DNA of 34,754 bases from Nostoc sp. ATCC 53789 (GCF_009873495.1 NZ_CP046715.1:1-34754); one strand, 5' to 3'; numbered from the stretch's first letter, positions 8,060-16,452 are shown. Notes: a model not told the origin generated them from the letters alone. Numbers and translations are program-made.

Positions 8060-8108
8060 CAATTAATCCTGAAAGGGGACGAAGAGGAGAATAAATACTG
8101 TCTCTTAT

Positions 8109-8143
8109 CTCCTGACTCCTGACTCAGCACTCATCACTCTTCA
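8109..8143. repeat. Five heptamers in tandem (STRR-like repeat)
   Basis: Five 7-base units in a row: CTCCTGA, CTCCTGA, CTCAGCA, CTCATCA, CTCTTCA. Degenerate heptanucleotide repeats of this kind (short tandemly repeated repetitive sequences) are a known trait of heterocyst-forming cyanobacteria. The array overlaps the stop codon of the methyltransferase gene on the other strand. Confidence 0.65.
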
Positions 8144-8881
8144 TTTGCTTGCTACCACAATCATTCTGCGGCTATCAAGCGCGAACGGTTCACCATCGTA
8201 ACCATAGCCCTCTACTTCGCTGAAGCCCGTTTGCAGGAGCCAATCGCGGATTTCGGGAAAGGTAAAATTGCGAACAAAGTATTGACCGCGCCGCACTTGT
8301 CCATCACGAATGATAATCCGCTCGGTATGGGTACGATTGGTAAGCGCATCGTAGTGCGTGCGTGCGAGCATATAATTCCCCTCACGTTCAGTAATTAACT
8401 CAGGCGTAAATTCTTGCAAGACGCGGCTAAAATTCTGAATATCAATTAGCAATTTGCCACCCACTTTTAGAGCGCGATACGCTTGGGTTAAGACCGCTCT
8501 ATTTTCATTGTCATCGAAGTAACCGAAGGCTGTGAAGCAGTTGATGATGCAGTTGAAGCGCTCGCTAAAGGGTAGGGAACGCATATCGCCTTGAAGATAC
8601 TCTACCTTAACACCGTTGCTAGCCGCATCTTGATTTGCTTTTTCTAAGAAGAAAGCTGTTGCATCAAGTCCAGTCACATGATAACCACGAGCCCCTAGCT
8701 GATTAGCAATCCGTCCATGCCCACAAGCTAAGTCTAAAATACTCATCCCTGCTTGTAAATCTAGTAATCGGCAGATGAGGTCAACTTCGTGTTGAGTCCG
8801 TTCTAATGTCAACAACGTTTCATAAAAGTAAAGATAATCTTCCTCGAACACGCTGTTACCATCAAATATATTTGCAACCAT
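8141..8881 (-). CDS. Class I SAM-dependent methyltransferase
   Basis: A 246-residue Rossmann-fold methyltransferase. Motif I is SILDLACGHGR (47-57), the acidic strand-2 residue is in VTGLDAT (69-75), motif II-like EYLQGDMRSLPF follows, and FNCIINCFTAFGYF is the strand-4 region. It resembles small-molecule methyltransferases of the UbiE/Methyltransf_25 type rather than DNA methylases, because no DPPY or PC motif is seen. The substrate is unknown. It stands alone between a recombinase and a 1-kb region without clear genes, and its 3' end runs into a heptamer repeat. Confidence 0.85.
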   Translation of the reverse strand: MVANIFDGNSVFEEDYLYFYETLLTLERTQHEVDLICRLLDLQAGMSILDLACGHGRIANQLGARGYHVTGLDATAFFLEKANQDAASNGVKVEYLQGDMRSLPFSERFNCIINCFTAFGYFDDNENRAVLTQAYRALKVGGKLLIDIQNFSRVLQEFTPELITEREGNYMLARTHYDALTNRTHTERIIIRDGQVRRGQYFVRNFTFPEIRDWLLQTGFSEVEGYGYDGEPFALDSRRMIVVASK

Positions 8882-9905
8882 TTTGAATCTGATTTAGAAA
8901 GTGAATTTTCAATATGAATGGGATGATACTTTTGAAGAGGATTTACTGAAGTTGCGAGCATCAGTTGTCAACCCATCCACAGAAGCGTCTACGGACAACT
9001 TTTTACTACAAAAAAGTGTCCATTGTTCTAAAAAATTTTACTATTATTACAGCAATTGTGGTCATCAACGTATCCGGGGCAGGCAGCTTTCGCTTCAACA
9101 AAACTTTGAAAAGGCCCAAAATAGTAGATGCAGTCAGGGCATTGGGTGGTAACTTCTGCCCAGTAATCGGGGTAGTGTTACGGAAGCTGTCACCAGGGGC
9201 AAAGTAATGAAGAAAGTACCGAATCTTATTGCGGAGTTGGAACTTAATCCAGTTTGATTTGGTTTTAGTGAATAAAAAAGCTTGAAAGGCACATAATTTT
9301 CGCTCCTTAGTTCCGACTCCAATTTAAATCGGAACTTTTTAGCAATGGTAAGCGATCGCTATCCTCAATCATCATAAAGACTGAAACGTTTGTAGCGTAG
9401 TAATTACAGGCTCGCTTGCCCCTGGTGACAGCTTCCGTAACTTTACCCCTAATCACTCTTCAGTCCTTGGATAAATCCTCGAAGCAAAAATTTGATTCTG
9501 TTAAACACAAAGGAAAAGGTGAGAAGAATAGTTGCTATTAAACAGCATGACTATTGCTGTGATAGCTATCCTCTGCCGAAAGGATGAGGATATATAAAGT
9601 CAAATCGCCAGATAAAATGCACTATGGCGACCCCTAAAAGTTGTGCCTGAATCTCGGTTAGTCCACACCTAGCTAATCGTTGTCCAATCGCTCTTAATAC
9701 GGGCGGGTACACTATCGCGCTTTCCTCCCGCCTGGGTTAAGCTACGTCTACTCACTTTTCCCCTTTAAATAAGTAAAGCGAATAGATTGTATCAACTTTA
9801 CAAAAGCGAGATAGTTGATGAAAAATTGTAAAGCATTGTAAAGTGTATTCACAGGCAAAAACGAAATTGCCTGATTCATAAATAACTAACCGCAATCATA
9901 AAACC
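8882..9905. other. About 1 kb without a clear gene: remnants, an inverted repeat and the psbA leader
   Basis: From 8901 a frame (MNFQYEWDDTFEEDLLKL...) looks protein-like for about 30 residues and then degrades, so it may be a gene remnant. The 9169-9449 stretch is framed by an inverted repeat, listed separately. The 9500-9905 stretch is non-coding and should hold the psbA promoter. It has small symmetric elements, such as TATCCTC...GAGGATA around 9568-9595, GGGCGGG...CCCGCC around 9700-9731, and ATCAACT...AGTTGAT around 9793-9820. I could not identify the promoter hexamers with confidence. Confidence 0.5.
9169..9449. repeat. Inverted repeat framing about 210 bp upstream of psbA
   Basis: The 26-base sequence at 9177-9202 (starting GTTACGGAAGCTGTCACC) is repeated exactly in reverse complement at 9416-9441. 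The match continues imperfectly on the outer side (GGGGTA...), about 37 bp per arm. The core between the arms is about 210 bp and has no gene I can support. It may be a small non-autonomous element or the scar of an inversion. Confidence 0.6.
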
Positions 9906-10988
9906 ATGACAGCAACCTTACAACAGCGCTCAAGCGCTAACGTATGGGATCAATTCTGTGAGTGGATTACCAGCACCAACAACCGCATCTACATCGGTTG
10001 GTTCGGCGTAGTAATGATCCCCACCTTGCTAGCGGCCACCGCTTGCTTCGTAATCGCTTTCATCGCCGCTCCTCCAGTAGACATCGATGGTATCCGTGAA
10101 CCTGTAGCAGGTTCCTTGATCTACGGGAACAACATCATCTCTGGTGCAGTAGTACCTTCCTCCAACGCTATCGGCTTGCACTTCTACCCAATTTGGGAAG
10201 CAGCTTCCTTAGACGAGTGGTTGTACAACGGCGGCCCTTACCAATTGGTAATTTTCCACTTCCTGATTGGCGTATTCTGCTACTTGGGTCGTGAATGGGA
10301 ACTATCCTACCGCTTAGGTATGCGTCCTTGGATTGCTATTGCATATTCTGCACCTGTTGCAGCAGCAACCGCAGTATTCTTGGTATACCCGATCGGACAA
10401 GGTTCATTCTCTGATGGTATGCCTTTGGGTATCTCAGGAACATTCAACTTCATGATCGTGTTCCAAGCAGAACACAACATCTTGATGCACCCCTTCCACC
10501 AACTAGGTGTAGCTGGTGTATTCGGCGGAAGTTTGTTCTCTGCAATGCACGGTTCATTAGTAACAAGTTCCTTAGTTCGTGAAACAACCGAAACCGAGTC
10601 ACAAAACTACGGTTACAAATTCGGTCAAGAAGAAGAAACCTACAACATCGTTGCAGCTCACGGCTACTTCGGTCGTCTAATCTTCCAATACGCTTCTTTC
10701 AACAACAGCCGTTCACTGCACTTCTTCTTAGCAGCATGGCCTGTAATCGGCATCTGGTTCACTGCCTTGGGTGTAAGCACAATGGCGTTCAACTTGAACG
10801 GTTTCAACTTCAACCAATCAATCATTGACTCTGAAGGTCGTGTGATTGCAACTTGGGCGGATGTAATCAACCGCGCTAACCTGGGTATGGAAGTAATGCA
10901 CGAGCGTAACGCTCACAACTTCCCTCTAGATTTGGCTGCTGGTGATCTTGCTCCTGTAGCTCTTACCGCTCCTGCTATCAACGGTTAA
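9906..10988 (+). CDS. psbA: Photosystem II reaction-centre protein D1 (Glu130 type)
   Basis: A full-length 360-residue D1, the thylakoid membrane protein that with D2 binds P680, pheophytin, QB and the Mn4CaO5 cluster. Key residues are present: Tyr161 (TyrZ), Asp170, His190, His198, His215 region, and Glu189. The C-terminal tail after Ala344 is the 16-residue extension removed by CtpA. Residue 130 is Glu (LGREWEL), the form associated with high-light or stress D1 copies; low-light forms have Gln. All five membrane helices are intact, with no frameshift. The ATG at 9906 is the standard start (MTATLQQR). A strong terminator follows. Its place on what looks like a mobilizable plasmid is unusual. 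Confidence 0.99.
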   Translation: MTATLQQRSSANVWDQFCEWITSTNNRIYIGWFGVVMIPTLLAATACFVIAFIAAPPVDIDGIREPVAGSLIYGNNIISGAVVPSSNAIGLHFYPIWEAASLDEWLYNGGPYQLVIFHFLIGVFCYLGREWELSYRLGMRPWIAIAYSAPVAAATAVFLVYPIGQGSFSDGMPLGISGTFNFMIVFQAEHNILMHPFHQLGVAGVFGGSLFSAMHGSLVTSSLVRETTETESQNYGYKFGQEEETYNIVAAHGYFGRLIFQYASFNNSRSLHFFLAAWPVIGIWFTALGVSTMAFNLNGFNFNQSIIDSEGRVIATWADVINRANLGMEVMHERNAHNFPLDLAAGDLAPVALTAPAING

Positions 10989-11014
10989 TTAGCAGTACCT
11001 CAAATAAAGTGAAA

Positions 11015-11045
11015 GGCGCTCTCCCAAAAGGGAGGGCGCTTTTTA
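11015..11045 (+). terminator. Rho-independent terminator of psbA
   Basis: GGCGCTCTCCC and GGGAGGGCGCT form an 11-bp stem (two G-U pairs) around an AAAA loop, followed directly by a run of five T. It lies 26 bases after the psbA stop and should also shield the convergent gene ending at 11052. Confidence 0.92.
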
Positions 11046-11051
11046 GTGTCA

Positions 11052-11966
11052 CTATTTGTCTGCTTCTCCCTCAACCAAAGGGGGTTTTTTTTTCAGGATT
11101 GGTTTAAGTGGAGGATTGCTACTACCAAGATTATGCTTTTTAGATGGTCGCTGCACTCTGGGTTTGGCCTTTTGTGCTGCAAGTTGCACTGTGGCTTTAT
11201 CCTCCTTAGACGCTTTGAGATATCTGGGTGCAGAATCTTTAGGTAGCGCAGTCAGTGCAACAAAACCGAAGACATCACGCCCCGGCAGAAATTTCGCTTT
11301 GACTGTCACGAATGCGGCGCGTCCTTGCTCTTCTTTAGCCACCTTGGGATTAAATCTGAAGGGTCGGACGGGTGCATCCTTCCATAGCAAGGGTATATGA
11401 CTAGCTTTCATGAATTTCACCTTGCGGGCAGGCTCCGACTGCTTAATAAATTCGAGTCTTTCATCAGAGAAATTTCGGAACACCGAGATACAGGGAGTAG
11501 AGCAGACAGGAATGAACTGCCATAATCCCGATAATTTAAACTCCAGGTCTTCTAACTCCCCTGAAACGGCATCTAGTTTTCGCCCTCTGTCAAAGCCCAC
11601 TAACTGAAAAGCGATACGATGCGGTTGCTCTCTGCGTGGAAAGTGAATTGCCTTTGGATAAACAACCAAACGCTGATTATGGTTGCCAGTATTTTCTATT
11701 TCCTTCTTGAGAGCGTTTAATACACACCATTGTCGCTTCGAGTAGTAAAGTGGGTATTCATAGCTACCGATAGTAACAGTGCTTTGTCCATCAGTAGTAA
11801 AGTTGACCGACCCAGTAATTACCCCAACAGCTTGAAATATTGCTGCTGGCGATTCAATTTCTATTTCTGTTGACGTATCAACATTTACTTGCTCTCCATC
11901 CGATGGGTTTTCAACTGTCGGTACTGCTTGGGTTGACTCAGGCGAGGTAAATTCAGCAGATGCCAT
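11052..11966 (-). CDS. Unknown plasmid protein with possible OB-fold-like core
   Basis: A 304-residue protein of no family I recognise. An acidic, low-complexity N-terminus (1-40) precedes a core of alternating strands (about 43-260: AVGVITGSVNF, STVTIGSYEYPLYY, RLVVYPKAI, IAFQLVGF). That pattern could be an OB-like nucleic-acid-binding fold. The C-terminus (about 255-300) is strongly basic (KKHNLGSSNPPLKPILKKKPP) and probably disordered. It lies just downstream of the primase/helicase gene on the same strand, 236 bases away, so a role in plasmid replication or single-strand binding is possible. This is inference only. Confidence 0.7.
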   Translation of the reverse strand: MASAEFTSPESTQAVPTVENPSDGEQVNVDTSTEIEIESPAAIFQAVGVITGSVNFTTDGQSTVTIGSYEYPLYYSKRQWCVLNALKKEIENTGNHNQRLVVYPKAIHFPRREQPHRIAFQLVGFDRGRKLDAVSGELEDLEFKLSGLWQFIPVCSTPCISVFRNFSDERLEFIKQSEPARKVKFMKASHIPLLWKDAPVRPFRFNPKVAKEEQGRAAFVTVKAKFLPGRDVFGFVALTALPKDSAPRYLKASKEDKATVQLAAQKAKPRVQRPSKKHNLGSSNPPLKPILKKKPPLVEGEADK

Positions 11967-12202
11967 GATTATTGTTAATAGGGGAGAAATCGCGGTCTAA
12001 TTCAATCTTAATTGTCTATCGAGTGTCTACATGACTGGCGGCATTGTCGATGCTGTTGGGGCGGGGCGTGAATGTCGGGAAATAAGATTATCACGGCATC
12101 CGAGTAAAACGAACGCACAAAAACTTGATCCCTAAAGCAACCCGCCAACTGCTTCGGTTTTAATAAGCGCAGGCATCGCACAGACTGGAAACGGAATCAG
12201 GC

Positions 12203-14626
12203 TCACGCTTTAGGTTTAAGTTGTTTAACAGCCTTGCGTTCAACAGGGGTCAATAATCCCCAAACAGCAGATTTAAATTCATCCGTCCATTCTTCTATGA
12301 GTTCATCAATCATTTGCCAGGACTCATCTACAATAGACTCCCGAATCAGTTCCGCATTGGCAATCACCCGATCTACTGAGGTGGTAGAACAGAGACTAGA
12401 ACAGCTATCAGATGCTTGCTGTATAACTGTTTCAGTATTTTCTGGCTCAGTTTTGTTCCAGTCACTTTTCAAACTTTTATCTTTTTCTGGAGGTGGGGTG
12501 AAATTTTCTCCCCCACTACTGTCAAAATTTTCTAAAAGTTTTGGAGAATCACTAGAACAACTAGAACACTCAATCTCTAACTCTTGGGGAGCAATAGTTT
12601 CAGACTGTTCTAGTTGCTGTTCTAGTGGTGTTCCACTCTCTGTTCTAGTCTCTAGTTGTGGCTTAGTCCAGGGGTAAAGGAGTTTGCCAGCTATCCGTTT
12701 GCGTGAGCCTCTGTTCCATCCATTAGCCCGGAGGATTTGAGTGACACGGTTTTTCTCTGCCATGCCTTGTTTGGCTAACTCAATTTTGAGAACTTCGCTA
12801 AGTATTTCTGATGCCGATACTTCATTGCGAATGTTAGCCCAAGCCATGATTTCCGCTTCCCAAGGATCTGTGCTTTGATAATGTTTGTTAGCAGCCTCTA
12901 ACCATTCATCTTCGGTGTCGGTCAAGTGCCACTGTTCTCCACTCTTGTAAGCGGCGACGGCAGCAGCCCAAATCAGATCCCGTTCTTTTTGAAGTAACTG
13001 AATGTTGATCCGGTTGACTAAAACCGAAACTACCCAGAAACGACGCTCACCAGTCGGGTCATACAAGAATTCGTCCTGATTAGTAGTGCCAACAAAAATA
13101 GATGGTCTGGGTAAATCCTCAATATCTGTACCATAAGGGCGGCGAATCGAATCAGTCAGACGTGAGAGAAAAGCTTTGAGCTGTGAGACATCTTTCTTTT
13201 TATAGGAGTTCTCAAACTCGGCATACTCCAACAGCCAGTACTGGCCAATCTTCATGATTTCATCTTTTTCTGTGCCAGAGATGTCATCAGTGAAAAACTG
13301 TTTACCTGCTAAAACTCTCCAAAATGTTGACTTGAGAGATTTCTGCTTACCTTGAAGGATGGTAATTTCATCGTGCTTGCACCCCGGCTCGTATGCCCGT
13401 GCCACAGCTGCAATCAAAGTCCGTTTCATCAGCGCAGCGTGTAACGGGTTATTAGTGCCAAAGTAACGTGAAGCTATTGTATCAAGTATGCTGATCTCGA
13501 CATCAGTATGTTTATGGCTCACCCGTTCGAGATATTCAACCACTGGACTGTAGGGATTTTCTTGAGCTAGGTCGAGAACAATGCCCTTACCTTGTTCCTT
13601 GCTAATATCGATATGAATTTGTCTAGCGATCTTCAAGTCGATGCGGTCAAGTGGTAGTGGTTGTCCGTCAAGTTCTACTTGTTTTTTAAGGGTGTTCCAG
13701 CGCAGACGTTCACCCCAGACGGCACGAATCTGATTAAATTTTTGCTCCAACTTGCTTTCTGTTGTCCGAGAACGTTCGGCATCTGCTTCTAGAGACTTAT
13801 TGAGCGCATCAACAACGATGCGTCTATCCGAAATTGCTTGTAGGATGTCATCTACGGTTGCCCCATCTTGTACCCAGTCTTTAATATCCAGTCCCCCATT
13901 TTTAGGTAGGTGTGTCCAGTAAAACTCATTGGGTGGGGCATACAACCATAAGGCATTCGGGAAGTCTTTAAAGATATCCTCCATGTGCTTTAACCCAGGT
14001 TCATCACGGTCGGGACAAAGAACTAGATTAGCATCTTCTAAATCCGCTTGGTAATTGCCGTAGGCGCGATACTTCAGAGCGCCGCCGATTGTGGTCGTGG
14101 CAGGTATATCCATCTCCCAAAGAATATCGGCTATGCCTTCACCCTCTACGATGAAGATGGTTCTACCATCTGCGATCGCTGCTTTGATTTCGCTATAACG
14201 ATAAATGGGAATAGAGGCTTTTGCTTCATCAGTTAATCCTTTAACCCAGTTGTGACTATCCCAATGTGACTGAAAGATTCGCTTTTTCCCGTTGCCGTCA
14301 TCAATGCGAGTTACCTTAACCAATGGTTGCCCTGAGCGGTCGTAGTAAATATATTCTTTCTTGCCTTGGGGACGCGGCGGTTTTTGATGCAAGACTGGTG
14401 CGTAGTATGGCTTGCCGTTGCGGTCAGTCTTTGATGTTTGCTCCCACCCAGAAGCGGGTTGGACATCGCGGTTGCAGACTGTCAATTCTCCTATTGAGTA
14501 GCACCAGTCTGGTTTACCACAGTGGGGGCAGGGTAAATGCTTTGTTACCTCCATTGGTTTGGAGGCGAGATCCCTTGACATTACGGAGCGGCCAACGGTC
14601 TCTTGTCCTGTTAAAAGGGCTACCAT
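12203..14626 (-). CDS. Replication primase/helicase: zinc finger, TOPRIM and VapE-type ATPase
   Basis: An 807-residue multi-domain replication protein. A zinc-binding motif is at Cys33, Cys36, Cys42 and Cys51. A TOPRIM domain follows with FIVEGEG (Glu161) and LCPDRDEPG (Asp206, Asp208). A VirE/VapE superfamily-3-like ATPase has Walker A GKQKSLKS (426-433), YWLLEYAEFENS, and GTTNQDEFLYDPTGERRFWVV (513-533). A C-terminal disordered Ser/Glu-rich part (about 650-780) completes it. Such proteins prime and unwind plasmid or phage DNA, so this is the best candidate for the plasmid's replication protein. An AAGGAT ribosome site lies upstream of the ATG at 14626. No separate Rep initiator was found. 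Confidence 0.88.
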   Translation of the reverse strand: MVALLTGQETVGRSVMSRDLASKPMEVTKHLPCPHCGKPDWCYSIGELTVCNRDVQPASGWEQTSKTDRNGKPYYAPVLHQKPPRPQGKKEYIYYDRSGQPLVKVTRIDDGNGKKRIFQSHWDSHNWVKGLTDEAKASIPIYRYSEIKAAIADGRTIFIVEGEGIADILWEMDIPATTTIGGALKYRAYGNYQADLEDANLVLCPDRDEPGLKHMEDIFKDFPNALWLYAPPNEFYWTHLPKNGGLDIKDWVQDGATVDDILQAISDRRIVVDALNKSLEADAERSRTTESKLEQKFNQIRAVWGERLRWNTLKKQVELDGQPLPLDRIDLKIARQIHIDISKEQGKGIVLDLAQENPYSPVVEYLERVSHKHTDVEISILDTIASRYFGTNNPLHAALMKRTLIAAVARAYEPGCKHDEITILQGKQKSLKSTFWRVLAGKQFFTDDISGTEKDEIMKIGQYWLLEYAEFENSYKKKDVSQLKAFLSRLTDSIRRPYGTDIEDLPRPSIFVGTTNQDEFLYDPTGERRFWVVSVLVNRINIQLLQKERDLIWAAAVAAYKSGEQWHLTDTEDEWLEAANKHYQSTDPWEAEIMAWANIRNEVSASEILSEVLKIELAKQGMAEKNRVTQILRANGWNRGSRKRIAGKLLYPWTKPQLETRTESGTPLEQQLEQSETIAPQELEIECSSCSSDSPKLLENFDSSGGENFTPPPEKDKSLKSDWNKTEPENTETVIQQASDSCSSLCSTTSVDRVIANAELIRESIVDESWQMIDELIEEWTDEFKSAVWGLLTPVERKAVKQLKPKA

Positions 14627-15278
14627 TGTGAAATCCTTGTGAGGTAAATTGTGTGGGCTTTACCTCCCCTGAAGATTTACCAAAGTTTTAATCAAATTTC
14701 TCTATAACCTGTTGTAGGAAGTTCTCGGAACTGCTAGCATTAGGTTATAAAGAAATTTGAATATTTTGCGAAGGGGTGTCTTCTCGGACTGCTAAACAAC
14801 TAGCGCTAACTAGTTGAGTCTTGGGGAGGCATTCTTTTCTTATGTATATCGAGTGACATGACACTTAGAAAAGATGGACTAAGGGTATAGTCTTATTACA
14901 TAGTAATTGATCTTCCAAAAAAAATAAATAACAAATGTCTCAGATTTATAAAATAAAATAATTTAGCTTTTTCTCAACTTAAGGTATAGTAAAGCTTCTA
15001 GAAGTTTCAGATAATATTAAAAACCAGAAAGTTTTGTCACCATTCTAATAACATTAATAGTGTTAGTAAAAATAATTTAGTTGAGCTAGCAGGTATTCTA
15101 AGGATGGTATCTGTATCAATTTCAATCAAATCTTAGTACATGGGGTCATTGTGCCAAATTCGGTTTTTGTACGAATCGGAAAATGTAGACCGGCGACAGG
15201 ACAGAGTTGTTGCGTGGTATTGGCAATGATTGTGCGCTTTAAAACTGGTTTTCGGCTGAAAATCAGAGCCGTATACAA
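14627..15278. other. Structured AT-rich non-coding region, candidate replication origin
   Basis: No convincing gene lies in these 650 bases. CAAATTTCTCTATAACCT (14693-14710) and AGGTTATAAAGAAATTTG (14742-14759) form a 17/18 inverted repeat with a 31-base loop. Two similar phrases, TTCTCGGAACTGCTAG (about 14722) and TTCTCGGACTGCTAA (about 14781), are repeated around it. CAACTAG...CTAGTTG lies near 14799-14818. A very AT-rich stretch (about 14916-14970) could serve as an unwinding element. The position directly upstream of the primase/helicase gene suits an origin, but no iterons are obvious. Confidence 0.45.
14641..14666 (-). promoter_or_regulatory. Hairpin in the leader of the primase gene
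   Basis: GAGGTAAA and TTTACCTC form a perfect 8-bp stem around a 10-base loop, ending 14 bases upstream of the primase start. The second arm carries GAGGTAAA-like bases near the ribosome site, so folding could limit translation. It may also be an operator. Confidence 0.45.
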
Positions 15279-15524
15279 TTACAATCCGCTTCCACCATTG
15301 CGATCGCGCAGTATCCGCAAGATTTCACTCATATCAGTTTTTAGCTGATTTAGATCAGCAGTATGAGCATTGAGAACCTGGGAATGCTCGGTAACTGTAT
15401 TTAAGATTTGTGAAATTGCCACTTGGCTTGTACCGATAGTTCCAGTCAAGAGCTTTAGCGAATTGACCTCGGCTGTAAGCGTATCTAAGCGTGAGTAAAT
15501 ATCTTGAATTTGGGCTTCTGTCAT
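15279..15524 (-). CDS. Small coiled-coil protein
   Basis: An 81-residue protein with a heptad-like pattern along most of its length (IYSRLDTLTAEVNSL, ILNTVTEHSQVL, LNQLKTDMSEILRIL), so it should form a coiled coil. It ends in a short Gly-rich tail. A GGAG ribosome site sits 8 bases before the ATG at 15524. It lies between the ribbon-helix-helix gene and the candidate origin on the same strand. Small cyanobacterial proteins of this look are common, but I know of no function. Confidence 0.6.
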   Translation of the reverse strand: MTEAQIQDIYSRLDTLTAEVNSLKLLTGTIGTSQVAISQILNTVTEHSQVLNAHTADLNQLKTDMSEILRILRDRNGGSGL

Positions 15525-15590
15525 GCTTCGTCTCCATTCCGATCATTTAGGGGGAGCCAAGGGATTGATTTCAAGCCAATGGCTGAGGGG

Positions 15591-15848
15591 TTAATCATTT
15601 ATTTGCAACTCATCCCATATATCATTAATCTCTTTTTCAATAACTGAAACTGATAGTGCTTCTCCTTTGTCAATTAATCTTTCTATTGCTTCACCTTGTA
15701 AAATCAATCTTTCTATTTGTGAGCCTTCATTACGTCCTTTGCGATCTGCTAAAGAGGTTAGTAGCTTTCTGATAGATGAATCTAGCTTGTAGTTTACCCT
15801 GTCTACGGGTCGGGTTCTTTTGGGTCTACCCACAATTTTTGCTGTCAT
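15591..15848 (-). CDS. Ribbon-helix-helix-like DNA-binding protein
   Basis: An 85-residue protein. Its N-terminus is basic (GRPKRTRPVDRV), followed by a strand (NYKLDSS) and two helices (IRKLLTSLADRKGRNEGSQIERLILQGEAIERL), the pattern of CopG/ParG/MetJ-type dimers. It then has an acidic helical tail. It is probably a plasmid copy-number or partition regulator, or an antitoxin without an evident toxin beside it. It is divergent from the small gene at 16109, and the gap between them is rich in TGTAC-type symmetric motifs that may be its operator. Confidence 0.65.
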   Translation of the reverse strand: MTAKIVGRPKRTRPVDRVNYKLDSSIRKLLTSLADRKGRNEGSQIERLILQGEAIERLIDKGEALSVSVIEKEINDIWDELQIND

Positions 15849-16108
15849 GATGTCTTGTCTAATTGAACCTCAAAAACATCTGTAATACACATACTATCTG
15901 TATAAAACGGTTTTGTACAGATTTGGTACATACATTAATCTAATCTTATGGACTCATCTTATTGCAATAATCTTTTAGTATGTTTTTAATATGTACAAAA
16001 AACATATTTTGGCATACACTAATAAACATGAGGCAAAAACGCCAGCGAGAGACAAGATAGACGTATTCTTGGCGACTTCAGCCTGCGAATTTATTTTGAG
16101 GAGAATTT
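15849..16108. promoter_or_regulatory. Divergent promoter region with TGTAC-type motifs
   Basis: This gap separates two divergently transcribed ribbon-helix-helix-like genes. It is AT-rich and repeats related symmetric words: TTGTACAG (about 15913), GGTACATA (about 15926), ATGTACAA (about 15990), and nearby CATA/TATG half-sites. These are plausible operators for the flanking DNA-binding proteins. No longer gene is present. Confidence 0.4.
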
Positions 16109-16273
16109 ATGCGAGTAACAATCAGGCAATCTCTACACCCATTTATCAGCAATAAAGCGCAGGAATTAGGCATTAATGACCATGCAGAAGTAGTTAACTT
16201 CCTTTTACTTCAGATTTTACAAAATTCGATGCTGTCACAGGCTCCCACAAGGGGGAGCCAAGATACTCAGTAG
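16109..16273 (+). CDS. 54-residue ribbon-helix-helix-like protein
   Basis: A short gene with a strong GAGGAG-type ribosome site (16098-16103) six bases before its ATG. The protein starts RVTIRQSLHPF (strand) and continues with two amphipathic helices (ISNKAQELGIN and AEVVNFLLLQILQ), the size and pattern of a CopG-type DNA-binding dimer. Its tail is short and polar. It lies upstream of the partition operon and next to the TGAAAC motif array, so it may bind there. The 3' end overlaps a GGCTCCC...GGGAGCC hairpin (16241-16260). Confidence 0.6.
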   Translation: MRVTIRQSLHPFISNKAQELGINDHAEVVNFLLLQILQNSMLSQAPTRGSQDTQ

Positions 16274-16286
16274 TGTTGAAAAGAAT

Positions 16287-16389
16287 GTTTCATGAAACAG
16301 TTTCAACGGTTGCATCAATGTTTCAGCCTCACTTCAACCGTGAAACGCCACTTACACCCGCCGTCAACATGAAACATGAAACATGAAAC
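16287..16389. repeat. Array of TGAAAC/GTTTCA motifs upstream of the partition operon
   Basis: Eight copies of one hexamer lie within 103 bases: GTTTCA at 16287, 16300 and 16320, and TGAAAC at 16293, 16341, 16370, 16377 and 16384. The first pair forms the palindrome GTTTCATGAAAC, and the last three are spaced exactly 7 bases apart. The array ends 63 bases before the ParM-like start. In type II partition systems the centromere parC is such a cluster of repeats upstream of parM, bound by ParR. Confidence 0.6.
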
Positions 16390-16452
16390 GTTAGTTGATG
16401 ACGACTACTTTTGCTTGTGACAGTGACGATAAAAAGTTGAGGGTAAAACGAT

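Noticed and set aside
8901..9207. Two overlapping plus-strand frames upstream of psbA
   Set aside because: Only the first 30 residues of one look protein-like; both run into the inverted repeat and neither has a recognisable domain.
12234..12677. 147-codon plus-strand frame antisense to the primase gene
   Set aside because: It mirrors the Ser/Glu-rich tail of the primase; such antisense frames are common over low-complexity coding DNA.
14991..15008. AAGCTTCTAGAAGTTT palindrome as an iteron
   Set aside because: It is a single imperfect copy, not a repeat series, so it does not support an iteron origin.
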